The notes under the pieces are model-generated. The model saw nothing but the letters and a program-made list of their open reading frames with translations. It did no database searches and had not been told where the DNA came from. Of a stretch of DNA of 64,000 nucleotides, positions 24,089 to 35,096 are shown piece after piece (within the stretch, counting starts at the first letter, position 1; each line of letters starts with the position of its first letter). Both the position numbers and the translations under genes were made by a program. Origin of the DNA: Agrypnia vestita (Eukaryota > Arthropoda > Insecta > Trichoptera > Phryganeidae); NCBI GenBank assembly GCA_016648135.1, contig JADDOH010002588.1:112352-176351 (forward strand). Reading direction: 5' to 3'.

Positions 24089-25395
24089 ATGAATACATCA
24101 ACCTGTTGGATGATAGTTTTACGGACTATTATGTTCAATACCTCGAAGAAATTGATAGGATGGATAGGCCGGTAGCAATACGACGGTACTTGCGAGGTTT
24201 TGAGAATGCTGTAGAATTTTACAGTTTTCAAAATTTTAATATGAGGTTTCGGCTGGAAAAGTCAACAGTGATGGAAACAATAATGCCTTTATTGTTTCCA
24301 AATCACAGTGTTGTTACAAATCGAGGCCTGCCGATTCCTCCCATTATAAAAATTGCAGTAGCGCTGCGTTTTATTGCGACGGGAAATTTTCAGGTAAATA
24401 TGGGGAATCAATATTTTATAGATGTCTCACAAACACGAAATTATATTTTTATGGGAAAGTAGGTGGAAGTCTTTGGGTGTTCATAGGGCTTACGACCTAT
24501 CGTACGGCTAGCTTGAATGATCACTTTATACAATGTAACATTCACCATTTCCACCCATGGTCGAATACCATGTTTATTAAATCTAATCAATATTATATTG
24601 ATTGATTGATTGATTGATGATGTCACTGTGACAAAAAATCCAGTACTGTTCTTAAAATTTGGACAAACTCAAAATATTCTAAATATGGGGATTTCAGAAA
24701 CAAAACAACACAATCTTTAAAGTATTTTATCGGCAATTATCTATAACATATTTTTTCAGACTGTTGCTGGAAATCTCCACGCAATAAGCCAGCCAACTTC
24801 TTGCAGAATCGTGCGAACACAGCCAACAACAACACAGCCACAATTGGCACAGCCAGTCAAAAATTTTGTTTAATTCCCTCGGTCGTCCCAGGTCCTTTGT
24901 GAAAACCGAGGGCTATTTTATCAAAAAGCGCGATTTCCAGGAGTGGATTGCATCCACATTCCCATCAAAAGCCCTACGAGAGCCAAAGGGGAAATATCTA
25001 GGAATAGGAAAGAGTGGTTCTCGCTGAATGTGCAAGTAGTGTCCGGACCGAGGATGGAAATATTTGATATTATTGCCAGATGGCCGGGTTCCGCACACGA
25101 CTCAAGAATTTTCTATAATAGCAGCTGTCGTAGGAAGTTTGAAGAAGGAACGGTCTCAGGCATCCTGCTCGGTGACAGCGGGTGTGCTCAGACGAACTAC
25201 TTATTTACGCCATTGTTAAATGCAATAACCAATGCTGAGGAACATTATAATAGATCACAAATAGCGACAAGAAATGTTGTGGAGAGATTATTTGGGGTTT
25301 GGAAAAGGAGATTTCCTTGCTTGAGTAGGAAACTCCACAACAACCTCTCAAATACAACCAACATCACAATTAGCAGGTGTCCGTATCACAAGTAA
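24089..25395 (+). pseudogene. PIF/Harbinger (HARBI1-like) transposase, two exons, one stop
   Basis: Exon 1 reads DYYVQYLEEIDRMDRPVA, a region of FRLEKSTV and IAVALRFIATGNFQ. A 366-bp intron (24394-24759) follows, with CAG/GTAAAT and TTTTTTCAG/ACT borders, both phase 0. Exon 2 resumes exactly with TVAGNLHAISQPTSCRIV. DDE nuclease motifs follow: GVDCIHIPI (first Asp), WFSLNVQVVSG, WPGSAHDSRIF, LLGDSG (second Asp), and TRNVVERLFGVWKRRF with the catalytic Glu. One in-frame TAA lies at 24871-24873. No in-frame ATG opens exon 1, and the C-terminus is cut short after the Glu region at 25395. The intron holds a TTGA microsatellite (24598-24621). The element's own ends were not identified. Confidence 0.9.
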
Positions 25396-25399
25396 TTAC

Positions 25400-25996
25400 A
25401 AAAATGTCAGGCGATGGCGAGGGCGGCGCAGTGGGCGGCAGTGGCCTCGCGGGGCGGGTGCGGCTCAACGCGAGGAGGGCGACGATGGCGCGGGGGCAGC
25501 TAGCCGCAAGGTGGGTGGCCGCAATTTAGACGGCGGTAGGGTTTTAGCGCAGTCGGCGGCGGATGCCTCGCGGAGCGGATGTGTCTCAACGCGAGGTGTT
25601 GTAGCGACTAGCCACGAGGTAGGCGGTAGCATTGAAGGGCGGCGCCGAGCCGAGCAGCAGGGCGGCTGCGATGAATTGTGCGGCAGCGGCAGATGTGGGC
25701 CGCGACAGTGGCAGCGGCAAGCCGTTATCCAACGGCGGCGGACAAATTATTCCGCGACAAGAAAAATCTGTCCGATTCGGCGCGTGCTGCCCCTTTTATA
25801 GGGGAAATAACGGGACATCGCTTCTTCTCCGCCAGGCGGCGGAGTGGGGGGGGTGGACGAGCCCGTACGTGGAGCGGGAAGGGCATTACGTGTACGTAGG
25901 GGGCGGAGCTACCTTAGCGGCGTTTCGTGCCATCAATCCCACACGCATCAGTATAAATACACCTCTCACTGCGTTACGGAAAACGTGTTCTCTTGT
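25400..25996 (+). other. CpG-rich island with diverged tandem duplication and TATA box
   Basis: This is the most GC-rich 600 bp of the window. Two related units starting near 25417 and 25547 share GCGCAGT, GCCTCGCGG and CTCAACGCGAGG, giving a period of about 130 bp. Low-complexity frames read through it but show no domain. TATAAATA occurs at 25952-25959 near its downstream edge. It could be a retroelement LTR/5' region or a promoter island; neither can be settled here. Confidence 0.4.
25952..25959 (+). promoter_or_regulatory. Candidate TATA box
   Basis: TATAAATA at the 3' edge of the GC-rich island. The sequence 25-40 bp downstream (CACTGCGTTACGG) could hold a start site. No downstream coding exon was recognised. 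Confidence 0.35.
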
Positions 25997-26253
25997 TTAA
26001 ATTTTTATTCTTTCTTGTTGTCTTTTACTTAACATGGCTAATTTTTTCTGCTTACTAATTAAGTCTCTTTTTCTTTTGTTTAAATTTTTTCTCTCTTGTT
26101 GTAGTATTCTTAACATGCTAAATTTTTCTACTTACTACTAATTGAGGCTTTTTCTAATTACTACTAATTGAGGCTTTTTTCTATTGTTAAATTTTTTTAT
26201 TCTTTCTTGTTGTAATATTCTTAACATGCCTAATTTTTTCTGCTTAATAATCT
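25997..26253. repeat. Three-copy T-rich tandem repeat
   Basis: Units of about 70-105 bp start near 25997, 26078 and 26186. Each has TTTAAATTTTT, TTCTTGTTGT and CTTAACATG. The middle unit carries an internal 26-bp duplication containing ACTACTAATTGAGGC. Noncoding. Confidence 0.85.
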
Positions 26254-26626
26254 GCGGAGAGGCGACCGTAGCAACATGCGTTCAAGCCCCATCCCCAGCC
26301 GTTACCCGACAGACAGACAACGAAATTATTATGTTTGATACTTCAACATTGAAAAATACATTTTCTTATGTCAATTAATATTTCTTAATTATTTGGTTTA
26401 TTAAAGAAAAAAATTCCTTCATTTTATCAAATATTGAATTGTACTATTTTGGAAGCAATATGGCTTGAGCCTACATACATTGCACACATTAATTTCTGTT
26501 GTTTTATTATTGAGCGATATGTACACGTACGTCAAGATGATTTTCATTTTGTAACGTGAGAAACTAACATTTTTATTTCATACATTTGCATTTTGTATGT
26601 TTGCGTTTTAAATTTGTCTCTTTTTA
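26254..26626. other. Unassigned short stretch
   Basis: Nothing recognised on either strand. Confidence 0.45.
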
Positions 26627-26850
26627 CTCCCTTTATATTAACTCGTGGCGTCTGCTTGCTTGCTTGCCGTCAACAAAAACTTTGGATCGATTTTTGACCA
26701 TTTTCCCGTAATTCAATCGAACTGAAACTTGGCAAGTAGACTCGTGGCGACGATCAAGAAGATCTATCAAATTTTCTTTAAAAAAAAATTGAATAATTAT
26801 AGTATAATTTCGGATTTTTAGAAATTTTATTGGTTTTTTCAAATTGGAAT
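26627..26850. repeat. Solitary copy of the 1.7-3.2 kb repeat family
   Basis: It begins ACTCCCTTTATATTAACTCG and shares the core TTTGGATCGATTTTTGACC, the GAGCTGAAACTT-like block and AATAATTATAGTATAATTT with the tandem array at 1660-3215. The closing GAGAAAGGGAGT motif is missing, so it is truncated on the right. Confidence 0.85.
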
Positions 26851-26934
26851 CATTAGAAAAGTTTTATTAATAACATAGCGGCCCGATAACGTCGCGGAAT
26901 ATTTTCTAAATTTGAATTACTCCGTCGGTTATGT

Positions 26935-27135
26935 GTGTTAATTTGGATGTCAATGTAGAGTATCTCAACAAACTGGAAGGCCTTCAAAACTTATGTATCC
27001 GTTTCATCTTCAACCTCAAAAAATTCCATCACTTGTCATCTTTCCGCAATCTTCTCCATTGGCCTGCAATCCAATGCCACAAACTATGACTTGTCTCTAC
27101 TTTACAATGTCATTTACAATCCTCACTCACACCAA
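26935..27135 (+). pseudogene. LINE reverse-transcriptase C-terminal fragment
   Basis: The frame reads LNKLEGLQNLCIRFIFNLKK, then FHHLSSFRNLLHWPAIQ, the pattern found downstream of the RT domain in CR1/Jockey-type non-LTR elements. A shift follows, then TCLYF and LYNVIYNPHS. Only about 65 residues survive. Confidence 0.65.
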
Positions 27136-27653
27136 GAATCTTATCATAACGGAACTTCTGAGAATGGTCAAGATATAGGTATGTACTGAAATTTGTTCTT
27201 TTTACCTTCAGTTGCTTCATAGAATATATATTGCTTTGGATATTGTAGGTAATGAAAATCTTTTCCTATATTAATTTTATTCTGAAAACTATATACGTAC
27301 TTATTTACCTGTCAATGCATGTATTCTTACCGAACTGAATTTATTTTTCAATGTTTACTGAAGACATTGAAAAATACATTCCTTTCAATTTTTTGGTGCC
27401 TTAATATGTTTGTTAGTACATATATAAGCATATAATTTTGATACTGTAGTTCTTCGAATAAACTATGTCATTATGTTTAAAACAGAAGATGAATATAAAC
27501 GAAATTAAATGCCTGGTAAAAGTATTAATTGACAACACAGCACTCGTTGCTATAACAAGATGACAGGTAAACAAAAACCATAGATAAAAACAAATAGACG
27601 AGAGCTACAATCTAACCAGGACTAATTTACACACGCGTCATTTTACGAACCTC
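27136..27653. other. AT-rich stretch, nothing recognised
   Basis: No gene or repeat boundary recognised. It may include the 3' tail of the preceding LINE fragment. Confidence 0.4.
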
Positions 27654-27656
27654 TAA

Positions 27657-28277
27657 GGCCCGGTTGCGCCATCTAAAGTAAAGGTAAAAAAAGTTACTCG
27701 ACTTTTTTTACCTTTTTTTACTAAACTTTTTTTACTAAATCGGGTTGCGCCATCTATGGTAATAATATTTAATTCGCCGAAGTACATACATGAGTAACTT
27801 TTTTTTACTCTCCAAGATAGGTGGGTAAAGGTAAAAAAATGGCCGTCCTCTCATAGCTGATTTGAAAATGTGACATTTATCCATATAGGTACTTGTCATT
27901 TGAATTTTGTCGCTGTCATTTTCGTATTGAAATTTGTAAACATTAAAATGAATATTTTAATTTCGAGTTATTTTAGCGATGGTTTGACGTTGGTTTGGTT
28001 TGTTTCACAGAATAAAGTGGTTTGTTTGAACTGGTTTTGAACCGCAAAAGTACGTATTGCCAGTGGTGAAAAACTGAAATAAATAAAATTCCATAGACAA
28101 ATGCGGTATTTGAGGTTTATTCGGCTTGGCACCCTATTAGCCTTATTATTGGTTTGATAGTGGTAAAAAATACGTTTGTACAACCCGAAATCGAGTTTAC
28201 TCTCAGCTGAGGGTAAAAAAAGTTACTCGGGTCAATGTTACTCTAACCAAATTTACTTCTGCTGGCGCAACCGAGCC
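27657..28277. mobile_element. TAA-flanked MITE, PIF/Harbinger type
   Basis: The left end is GGCCCGGTTGCGCCA and the right end TGGCGCAACCGAGCC. The direct flank TAA sits on both sides (27654-27656 and 28278-28280). Subterminal GGTAAAAAAAGTTACTCG recurs near both ends. At 621 bp without a transposase it is non-autonomous. Its 3-bp TAA duplication matches the Harbinger machinery seen elsewhere in the window, but its TIR differs from that of the element at 56.7 kb. Confidence 0.85.
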
Positions 28278-28280
28278 TAA

Positions 28281-28614
28281 TTCTTCAAAGTATCTGACTT
28301 GTTCAAGTAGCGACTCTGGAATGCGATTTAAGTCAACGAACGCGGAAAGCAGAATACTTACCTTTCGCGTGCCTTTCACGAGGTCGAGTGGAAAGGTGTA
28401 AGGTGCAAGGTGCAAGTATTGACTCTATTCGGGCCCTAGAGTTGAGCGTCAAGCGACCTATTTTCTTTTTACGCAGAGTAGAATGACACAATTTTTATAA
28501 GCCAATGATCAGTCACATGTGGACACAAACTGTTACATATGCAATAAATGTATGTGTAAGTTAATTCGCTGTAGGTACATATATAATATGAATAGTATTA
28601 TTGAACAATTAGTC
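28281..28614. other. Short unassigned stretch
   Basis: Nothing recognised on either strand. Confidence 0.4.
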
Positions 28615-28860
28615 TCACGGTGGCTCTCGAGGCCCACTGGGCATGACACTGGTTTCTCACGCTGAATGTTTCGGGTTCGATTCCAGGTGATTTTTTGTGT
28701 GCAGTTTTATGGAATACTCTGCCCTGTATATCTGATCTCTCTGGCCGATGTTCCGGATCCCGTTGCAGGGCTGATGTGATAGACCCTGCGATGGGATCCG
28801 AAACGTCGGCCAGAGGTCAGTTATACCCGGCAGAATATCCCAGAAAACAGCACACATAAG
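28615..28860 (+). mobile_element. tRNA-derived SINE-like element with long internal hairpin
   Basis: The head has an A-box-like TGGCTCTCGAGG (28621-28632) and an excellent B box GGTTCGATTCC (28674-28684), at tRNA-like spacing. The body, 28711-28841, is a 60-bp inverted repeat with a spacer of about 12 bp. The arms GGAATACTCTGCCC and CTGGCCGATGTTCCGGATCC pair with GGATCCGAAACGTCGGCCAG and GGCAGAATATCC. A transcript would form a strong hairpin. Ends and target duplication were not resolved. Confidence 0.6.
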
Positions 28861-30210
28861 ATTCTGAATAGCCGCGAAAACCTATATATTATATTGTTAT
28901 TATTTGACCTCACCGGGAATCAACAATATTGTCAGGTTTTCATATGTATTTAATTTACTTTAGTCTGTCTGTTTTTGTGATATTTTTCGCTTCCGTAATT
29001 GGCCTCCTTGACCTGTTGAAGCATAAAGAAAAACGGTACCATTTTTATACAATATGTCGCATAAAACCATACACTGCCTCGATTATTCTCAGCAATATAT
29101 TTTAATACTCTCGTTCGGTATTGGTAGCATAGGTGCCTGGACACAGTCGTATGCAGATCCGACGCATTGTATCTACTAACACGGTAGGTACCCTTCCGGG
29201 TGTGATCCGTCTCAAAGTTGTGCCCAGGATAATTTTAGTTTATCAGTTGTAATTTTGACGCATAAAGTGGCCGAAAAATTAGAAAAATCTTGTGACAGAA
29301 CTTTTCGTGATTGGATTTATTTCAGGATAAACGCATTCTTTATAGGTGCTTCGGCTCATATAGCTCAATTCTTCGGTTCCCTAAAAGACCGCTCTTCGAT
29401 GTTGCGGCACAGTGACAGGTACCATCTTCGAGAAATGACGATGAAAAAGCGAATAATTGCATCATTAATTTAAAAAATATGTATGTTTATGTGTAAAAAT
29501 GTTCTACCCGAGCTTCGTTGCCAATGGCCCTCCTGACCCGATTATAAAACAATAATGTGACGATGGATGCGAACGCTCGCCCCATTAATAGCGGTTTTCT
29601 TGGCGCCCGGAAACTGACATTAAGGACAGCTGATCATAATTTAAAGTCCCTAAACGTCGTTCGACGGTAATTTTTTTCAATAAAAAATAAGGGAGGGAAT
29701 TTAATATTTTTTTTCCAATAGACTTAAAAATAATAATAATGCTTATTTATCGTCTGTTTTAACGTTATCTAGAAATTCCCACGATGAGGGGAAAATAATA
29801 TTCAATAATATCTCGACTATTGAAAAATATGCAGAGAGAAGCGTTGAATGTCTGCCAGATTTATCAATTAGAATTTATCAATTTTGTACCACCACCAGCC
29901 GTATAATATAGTAGTGCATCACTATGCATCATCATGTTGTGTAGTATTTTTTTTTGGTTTTAATGTTTTCACGATTAACTTGTTACCACATAATAACAGT
30001 TTTTTTAATTGTTTACTAATGGCCTAAATAATATTGTTTCAAAATAACACTTGACGTATTTGAACCGCCCAAGTAGTGTTCCCTTCATTCTATCCAAAGA
30101 TTTACATACTTTCCTGTTAGAAATCAGATTAACAAACCTGTCAGCGCTAGTTTCTATGGTTTAAGATAGATCAAGTCTGTAAGAAAATGCCTTCCAGCAA
30201 AAGTAACTTA
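28861..30210. other. AT-rich stretch, no gene established
   Basis: A 72-codon frame at 29255-29473 has no motif I recognise. No terminal repeats were recognised. Confidence 0.45.
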
Positions 30211-30214
30211 TTAG

Positions 30215-30505
30215 CGCGTGCGTCTTCTCGCGGCTGGACTATGGTAACTCAATATATGCAGGACAGCCTACGACAGCCTTGAAGTGATATGACTCAGTGA
30301 TGAATGCTGCGGCAAGGCTTGTGTGTTTCAGTTTTGCAGGCCCGGCTATGCGGAATCAGCTGCCACCAGTGTTGAGATCCATGGAAAATCAGGAATCTTT
30401 CAAGAAGAGCCTAGAAACTTACTAATTCTGGTTTTCGCATCTGTAAAGCACCCTTGAAGCGTCGTCATTTACGCAAAAACGGCGCTATATAAATTATCAC
30501 AAATA
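30215..30505 (+). pseudogene. 3' end of an L2/CR1-type LINE
   Basis: The frame reads SRLDYGNSIYAGQPTTALK, then MNAAARLVCFSFAG, AMRNQLPPVLRS and NQESFKKSLETY. This is the usual C-terminal signature after the RT domain of L2/CR1 LINEs. The 3' end has GGCGCTATATAAATTAT followed by AT-rich sequence, a form typical of L2-type tails. In-frame stops are present and the 5' part is missing, as is normal for truncated insertions. Confidence 0.8.
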
Positions 30506-31600
30506 TAAACATAAACATTAGGAACGAAGTTGTTAAACTTCGTTAACGAAGATAGAGTATAATTTTCGCTACCTATGACATTACATTCTTAACAATACGA
30601 GTTTACTGAATTTGGATGAATATGTTATATACAAGATTATATTAAATTTCGTCGGAAATAAAACAAGTAACTATTAACAAGGTGGTTTTTGCTTTCTACG
30701 AAGTAACTGCCTTCACGTTTCTGGAACATTCTAGTTCTAAACATTAATGTGGCTTACTGCCGAAAAGTTAATAAATGTATGTGTACTGTACAAGAATTAT
30801 GTTTCCCGCGCGCCAATTGAAAATTTAACATTCACATGTAATATACCGACCACGGAAATGTTCAAATAGAATTTCTGTAGATATATTAAATTTCATTGAT
30901 TCGATTAGAGCAGTACTTGATATTTCATTATCATGTAATAGAAAATTACTCGTTCAAATAATAAGCTCAATTATATATATATTTTATCATATTCCTCAGG
31001 AAGGGTTGTTATTATTAATACTAACAATCCAATAAAAAGTCCGATCTATCAGAGTACGCCAAAAAGCCCTCGCCATCAAAAAAGTGATGGCAAGGGCAAA
31101 AGAAAAATAACGAATGTCCAAAAGTTCTCTTCGGTATTCAACCCCTCATGAAATTATTTTCACATTTATTTATTTTAATATCTGCTATTTCCACGTGTAC
31201 CTAATGTTATTATTAATTTAAAATAACATATCAGAATAAATTTAAAATTTAAATAAAAAAAACATGAAACTGTTTGAAAATGTCAGTTCACAACAAATGC
31301 ATCTTCCACCCCAATACTATCATCAAATAAAAACAGAATTTAAGGCTACTACTACTTCTAACTAATATAATATTTCTTTGTACATAATCATTGTTATACA
31401 TTCAATACTATTTTGTATTACTTAGATTAACGCATATTTATACTTTATACCTCCAATACTCTTTCTCTATACACGAGTCCCCCCGACTTTCATAGAGATA
31501 GTAGAATAAATTGTTTTCTTATTTTAAAAGTTAAATTTTATTAATTTATTTAAAAAAAAACAACAATTAAAAAACTTACAAACCCTTTGAACGATATTGT
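30506..31600. other. AT-rich stretch with one hairpin, no gene
   Basis: No gene recognised. At 31066-31098 the sequences GCCCTCGCCATCA and TGATGGCAAGGGC form a 13-bp hairpin with one mismatch and a short A-rich loop. Confidence 0.5.
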
Positions 31601-31639
31601 GTGTCAGTTCGACATACACAGAAACATGATATTGTGCGT

Positions 31640-32335
31640 TAGTTCTGATGAAGATACGGTAGTATGGAAACCGATAGACGGTAAAAATAATCAATGCCAA
31701 CACAAAATTTTTATTTTGAAATTGATAATTATGTCCAATTACATAAAGACCTTGATCATAAGAAATAAATAGAAGAACTACCAATAAGAATAGGTTTGGG
31801 CTGGGCAGCATTTGGTAAATTGAAACACTTATTTGAAAATAAATAAATCCCAGTATGCCTGAAAAGAAAAACGTTTGATACGTGTATCCTACCGATGTTG
31901 ATATACAGCCTAGAAAAAGTAACACTAACAGCAAAATGCATACACAAATTAAAGTGTACATACACAGCGGGCCACGGAAAGGCAGATGCTCGGCGTGAGC
32001 CTTCGAGATAAAATCATAAATAAAGAAATAAGACGCCGAACAAAAGTTGCCGATATTATAGACCGTATTGCGAAAATAAAATGGCAATGGGCTGGACATA
32101 TGGCTCGACAGAAAGGAGGATACTAGATGGGCAACCAGAATCCTACAGTGGAGGTCCTGAACGAAAAGTAGAAGAGTCGGAAGACCTCCCAAAAGGTGGT
32201 CTAACGACATAGTCCAGCAAGTAGGAAGAACCCGGATGCGTTGGGGGGGAAAAACAGAGATGAGTGGAGGATAATGGAAGAGGCCTACATCCAGCAGTGA
32301 AGGGAAGAAGGCTGAGGAAGAAGAAGAATTCCAAT
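31640..32335 (+). pseudogene. RTE-type LINE, 3' end of the reverse-transcriptase protein
   Basis: Plus-strand frames carry RIGLGWAAFGKLKHLF (about 31780-31830), LKRKTFDTCILPMLIYS, then after a shift QMLGVSLRDKI and IRRRTKVADIIDRIAKIKWQ, then WAGHMARQ (32090-32110), GRPPKRW-like remnants and EEAYIQQ. This is the familiar RTE/BovB-like C-terminal region. The element ends in a GAA-rich tail at about 32318-32330. Several stops and frameshifts are present. The 228-codon minus-strand frame over the same DNA is its antisense shadow. Confidence 0.85.
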
Positions 32336-32735
32336 TACAAACTTAACGCTATAAAAGTCAAAAGTCTAATAATATTCTAATAAACTTTAAAAGTTAATTT
32401 TTTATAGATTTCCCATCAATTATTATTTTTAAATACCTACAACTTTAGATCTAAGAATATAAATCTGAAGATGTAATTTCTAAATGTAGATTTCTCTAGA
32501 TGTTAGATGTAGATCGAAGATCTAGTACTTTTTTATTTTAATACAATTGTTTTCACTTTTTTCTGAACTTATTTTTTCTATTAATTCCAGGCGCATCAAT
32601 TATAATATATATAGATCTAGAGACGATATATGAACGATGTATAGAGAGATATAGAGATAGAGAGAGATGAGAGATCTATATATATATATATTATATATAT
32701 ATATATATCTAAATAGGTAAAAAGAAACCCGTGTT
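32336..32735. other. AT-rich stretch ending in a TA/TC microsatellite
   Basis: Nothing coding was recognised. From 32610 to 32710 the DNA is an imperfect AT/GA microsatellite. Confidence 0.6.
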
Positions 32736-32739
32736 TCCC

Positions 32740-33190
32740 TACCCGCCAAGTTTTCTCCACAACCAGTCACAACCACCCACCGGTGGTAATGGTGGTGGTA
32801 CCCTTTGGTGTCACATCGAAAATAAGCGAGTTTGGTGGGGGTGGCTGTGCGTGAGTGGGAGTGGGTGACGAAAATGTGCTTCTAGCACATTGTTTTGTTA
32901 TGGGAAGGTGGCAAATGCTTCAGATTGTTTCAAAATAGGCGCGCCGACTGTGTCGGTGAGTCTAAGAGGTTCCGGAAAAACCTGCTCTCGAAAGTTCTGG
33001 AAGGAGAATATTCTAGAAAATTTCCGAAAGTTCTATAAGGTTCTAAACTGAGTGACGGTATGTGTCGGTGTGTCTAGAATTTCTCGAAAGTTCTGAAAGG
33101 AGAATGTTCTAGAAGGTTCGCGAAAGTTCTATGACGATCCAAACAATGTACTAAAAATCTATGCATGCGAAGCCGCGCGGGCACAGCTAG
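32740..33190 (+). mobile_element. Helitron-like element, second family
   Basis: It ends at CTAG 33187-33190 before a T, preceded by GCGAAGCCGCGCGGG, a small hairpin-capable block. Upstream, 32950-33150 holds degenerate monomers with AGTTCTGGAAGGAGAA and TTCTATAAGGTTC, the same family as the minisatellite at 34.4-35.6 kb. The left end was not fixed; the start given is where the microsatellite stops. Confidence 0.5.
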
Positions 33191-33192
<2 letters not shown>

Positions 33193-33235
<43 letters not shown>

Positions 33236-34376
33236 CTATATATATATATATATATCTATATATCTATATATAATACGTGGAGTTCAGATCCCTATGATCT
33301 GAGCCCCTCGTCATCACCAGCTAGTTCAATCGGAGAAGAATGGGACTAACCTTACATCTCTATTTCAATCTCAGGGTCCTTTCGGTGATGTGCGCACTGA
33401 ACTCTCTCTCGAGCCGCTTCAAGTGCCTCTCATATTAACAAGTTCAAGTTGCAACAGATTAACAATGATTGGTTTACATAACAAGACATTTTGTGCAATC
33501 AACATAAGAATGTATTCAATAAATTTAAGCAAACAAGTAACTGTTCCGCTGAAGGCAACCACAGCTAATTTACCCGATGATATTTTACTAAATTATTTCA
33601 CTACTTCTAATTTAAGATAAACTGGCCAATCCTCGACACTGTCGATAGCGGCCGCTTAATTTAAAAGGAAAGCAACATAACCCACAATTTGAGAACTCTA
33701 CTGGCGGTAACGCTATCGCCAATGTCGTGGACCGGGGAAATTCATGACGCTAAAGAATTACATTTACAATGCGTTAGACGCAATAATGATACATGATAAC
33801 GCTTCGGCATGCGGCTCGAAATGTCCTTATCGTTGATTTAATCACTGATGTTTTGGCTAAACTCCGGCGCTTTACAAAACTCCACTATATGCCGCGACGT
33901 CAGACGAGTGAAAGGTATTTGAAATGAGAGTGAGATTCAGAGAATACCAATTTCTCCTATGTGCGAACTGCGTCGTCCGGAAGACGCTAGGCAGCTGCGT
34001 CACGCCATGGTGTCTTCCTCCAGTTCAGGATAAGATCGGCATCCAGTGGGTCAATGGATGCACGTTCTTACTCCAACATGTGGACCCTTTTGCCGGACCT
34101 CGTTTCAATAGGCCGTACACTTGACGTCAGGAGATGGGATCACATCGTGATCCCGACGTAGAAACCCTGATAAGAATTCACTTATTAGCATAAATCTACA
34201 ATTAAACAATGTTATTACGATGCTACTTCAAATGGCGTCTCTCAGTTCACTGCTCACCTCTTAAAAAGGGTGCGAAGATTTCAAATCTTGTACGTGAGGG
34301 TGTCAAAATCCGAATGAAACCATTTTGTTCGCGTTGCCGTGAACGAAGTGTGACGAACATGATTTATTTCGTCGCA
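33193..34376. other. Unassigned stretch between two Helitron-like elements
   Basis: It starts with a TA microsatellite (to about 33260). Frames at 33390-33620 and 33924-34124 have no recognisable motif. GC content is somewhat higher at 33620-34130. Confidence 0.4.
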
Positions 34377-34396
34377 ATATATATATATATATATAT

Positions 34397-35096
34397 AAGG
34401 TTCTAAACTGAATGCGGAGTGTGTCAGTGAGACTAGAAAATTCCAGAACGTTCGATAAAGCTATAGAAAGTTCTGGAAGGAGAACGTTCTAGAAGATTTC
34501 CGAAAGTTCTATCAGATTCCAAATAAAGTGGCAGAGTGTGTCGGTGACTGTAGAAGGTTCCAAAACGTTCAATAAAGTTTTTGAATGTTCTGGAAGGAGA
34601 ACGTTGTAGAAGATTTCCGAAAGTTCTCTAACGTTGCAAACAGTGTGGCGGAATGTGTCTGTGAGTCTAAAACGTTCCAGAACGTTCGGTAAAGCTCTAA
34701 AATTTTCTGGAAGGAAAACATTCTAGAAGATTCCTCAAAGTTCTATAAGGTTCTAAACTGAATGCGGAGTGTGTCAGTGAGACTAGAAAATTCCAGAACG
34801 TTCGATAAAGCTATAGAAAGTTCTGGAAGGAGAACGTTCTAGAAGATTTCCGAAAGTTCTATCAGATTCCAAATAAAGTGGCAGAGTGTGTCGGTGACTG
34901 TAGAAGGTTCCAAAACGTTCAATAAAGTTTTTGAATGTTCTGGAAGGAGAACGTTGTAGAAGATTTCCGAAAGTTCTCTAACGTTGCAAACAGTGTGGCG
35001 GAATGTGTCTGTGAGTCTAAAAGGTTCCAGAACGTTCGGTAAAGCTCTAAAATTTTCTGGAAGGAAAACATTCTAGAAGATTCCTCAAAGTTCTAT
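34397..35096. repeat. Two near-identical 350-bp higher-order repeats
   Basis: AAGGTTCTAAACTGAATGCG occurs at 34397 and 34747, and the same phase point recurs at 35097, giving an exact 350-bp period. The copies agree almost perfectly; I saw AACGTTCC against AAGGTTCC as one difference. Within each copy the three monomers are strongly diverged, so the trimer was duplicated recently as a unit. Confidence 0.9.

Noticed and set aside
31524..32210. 228-codon minus-strand frame rich in hydrophobic residues, resembling a multi-pass membrane protein
   Set aside because: The plus strand of the same DNA carries RTE reverse-transcriptase motifs in order (GLGWAAFGKL, MLGVSLRD, WAGHMAR). The membrane-like pattern is an antisense effect of AT-rich coding DNA.
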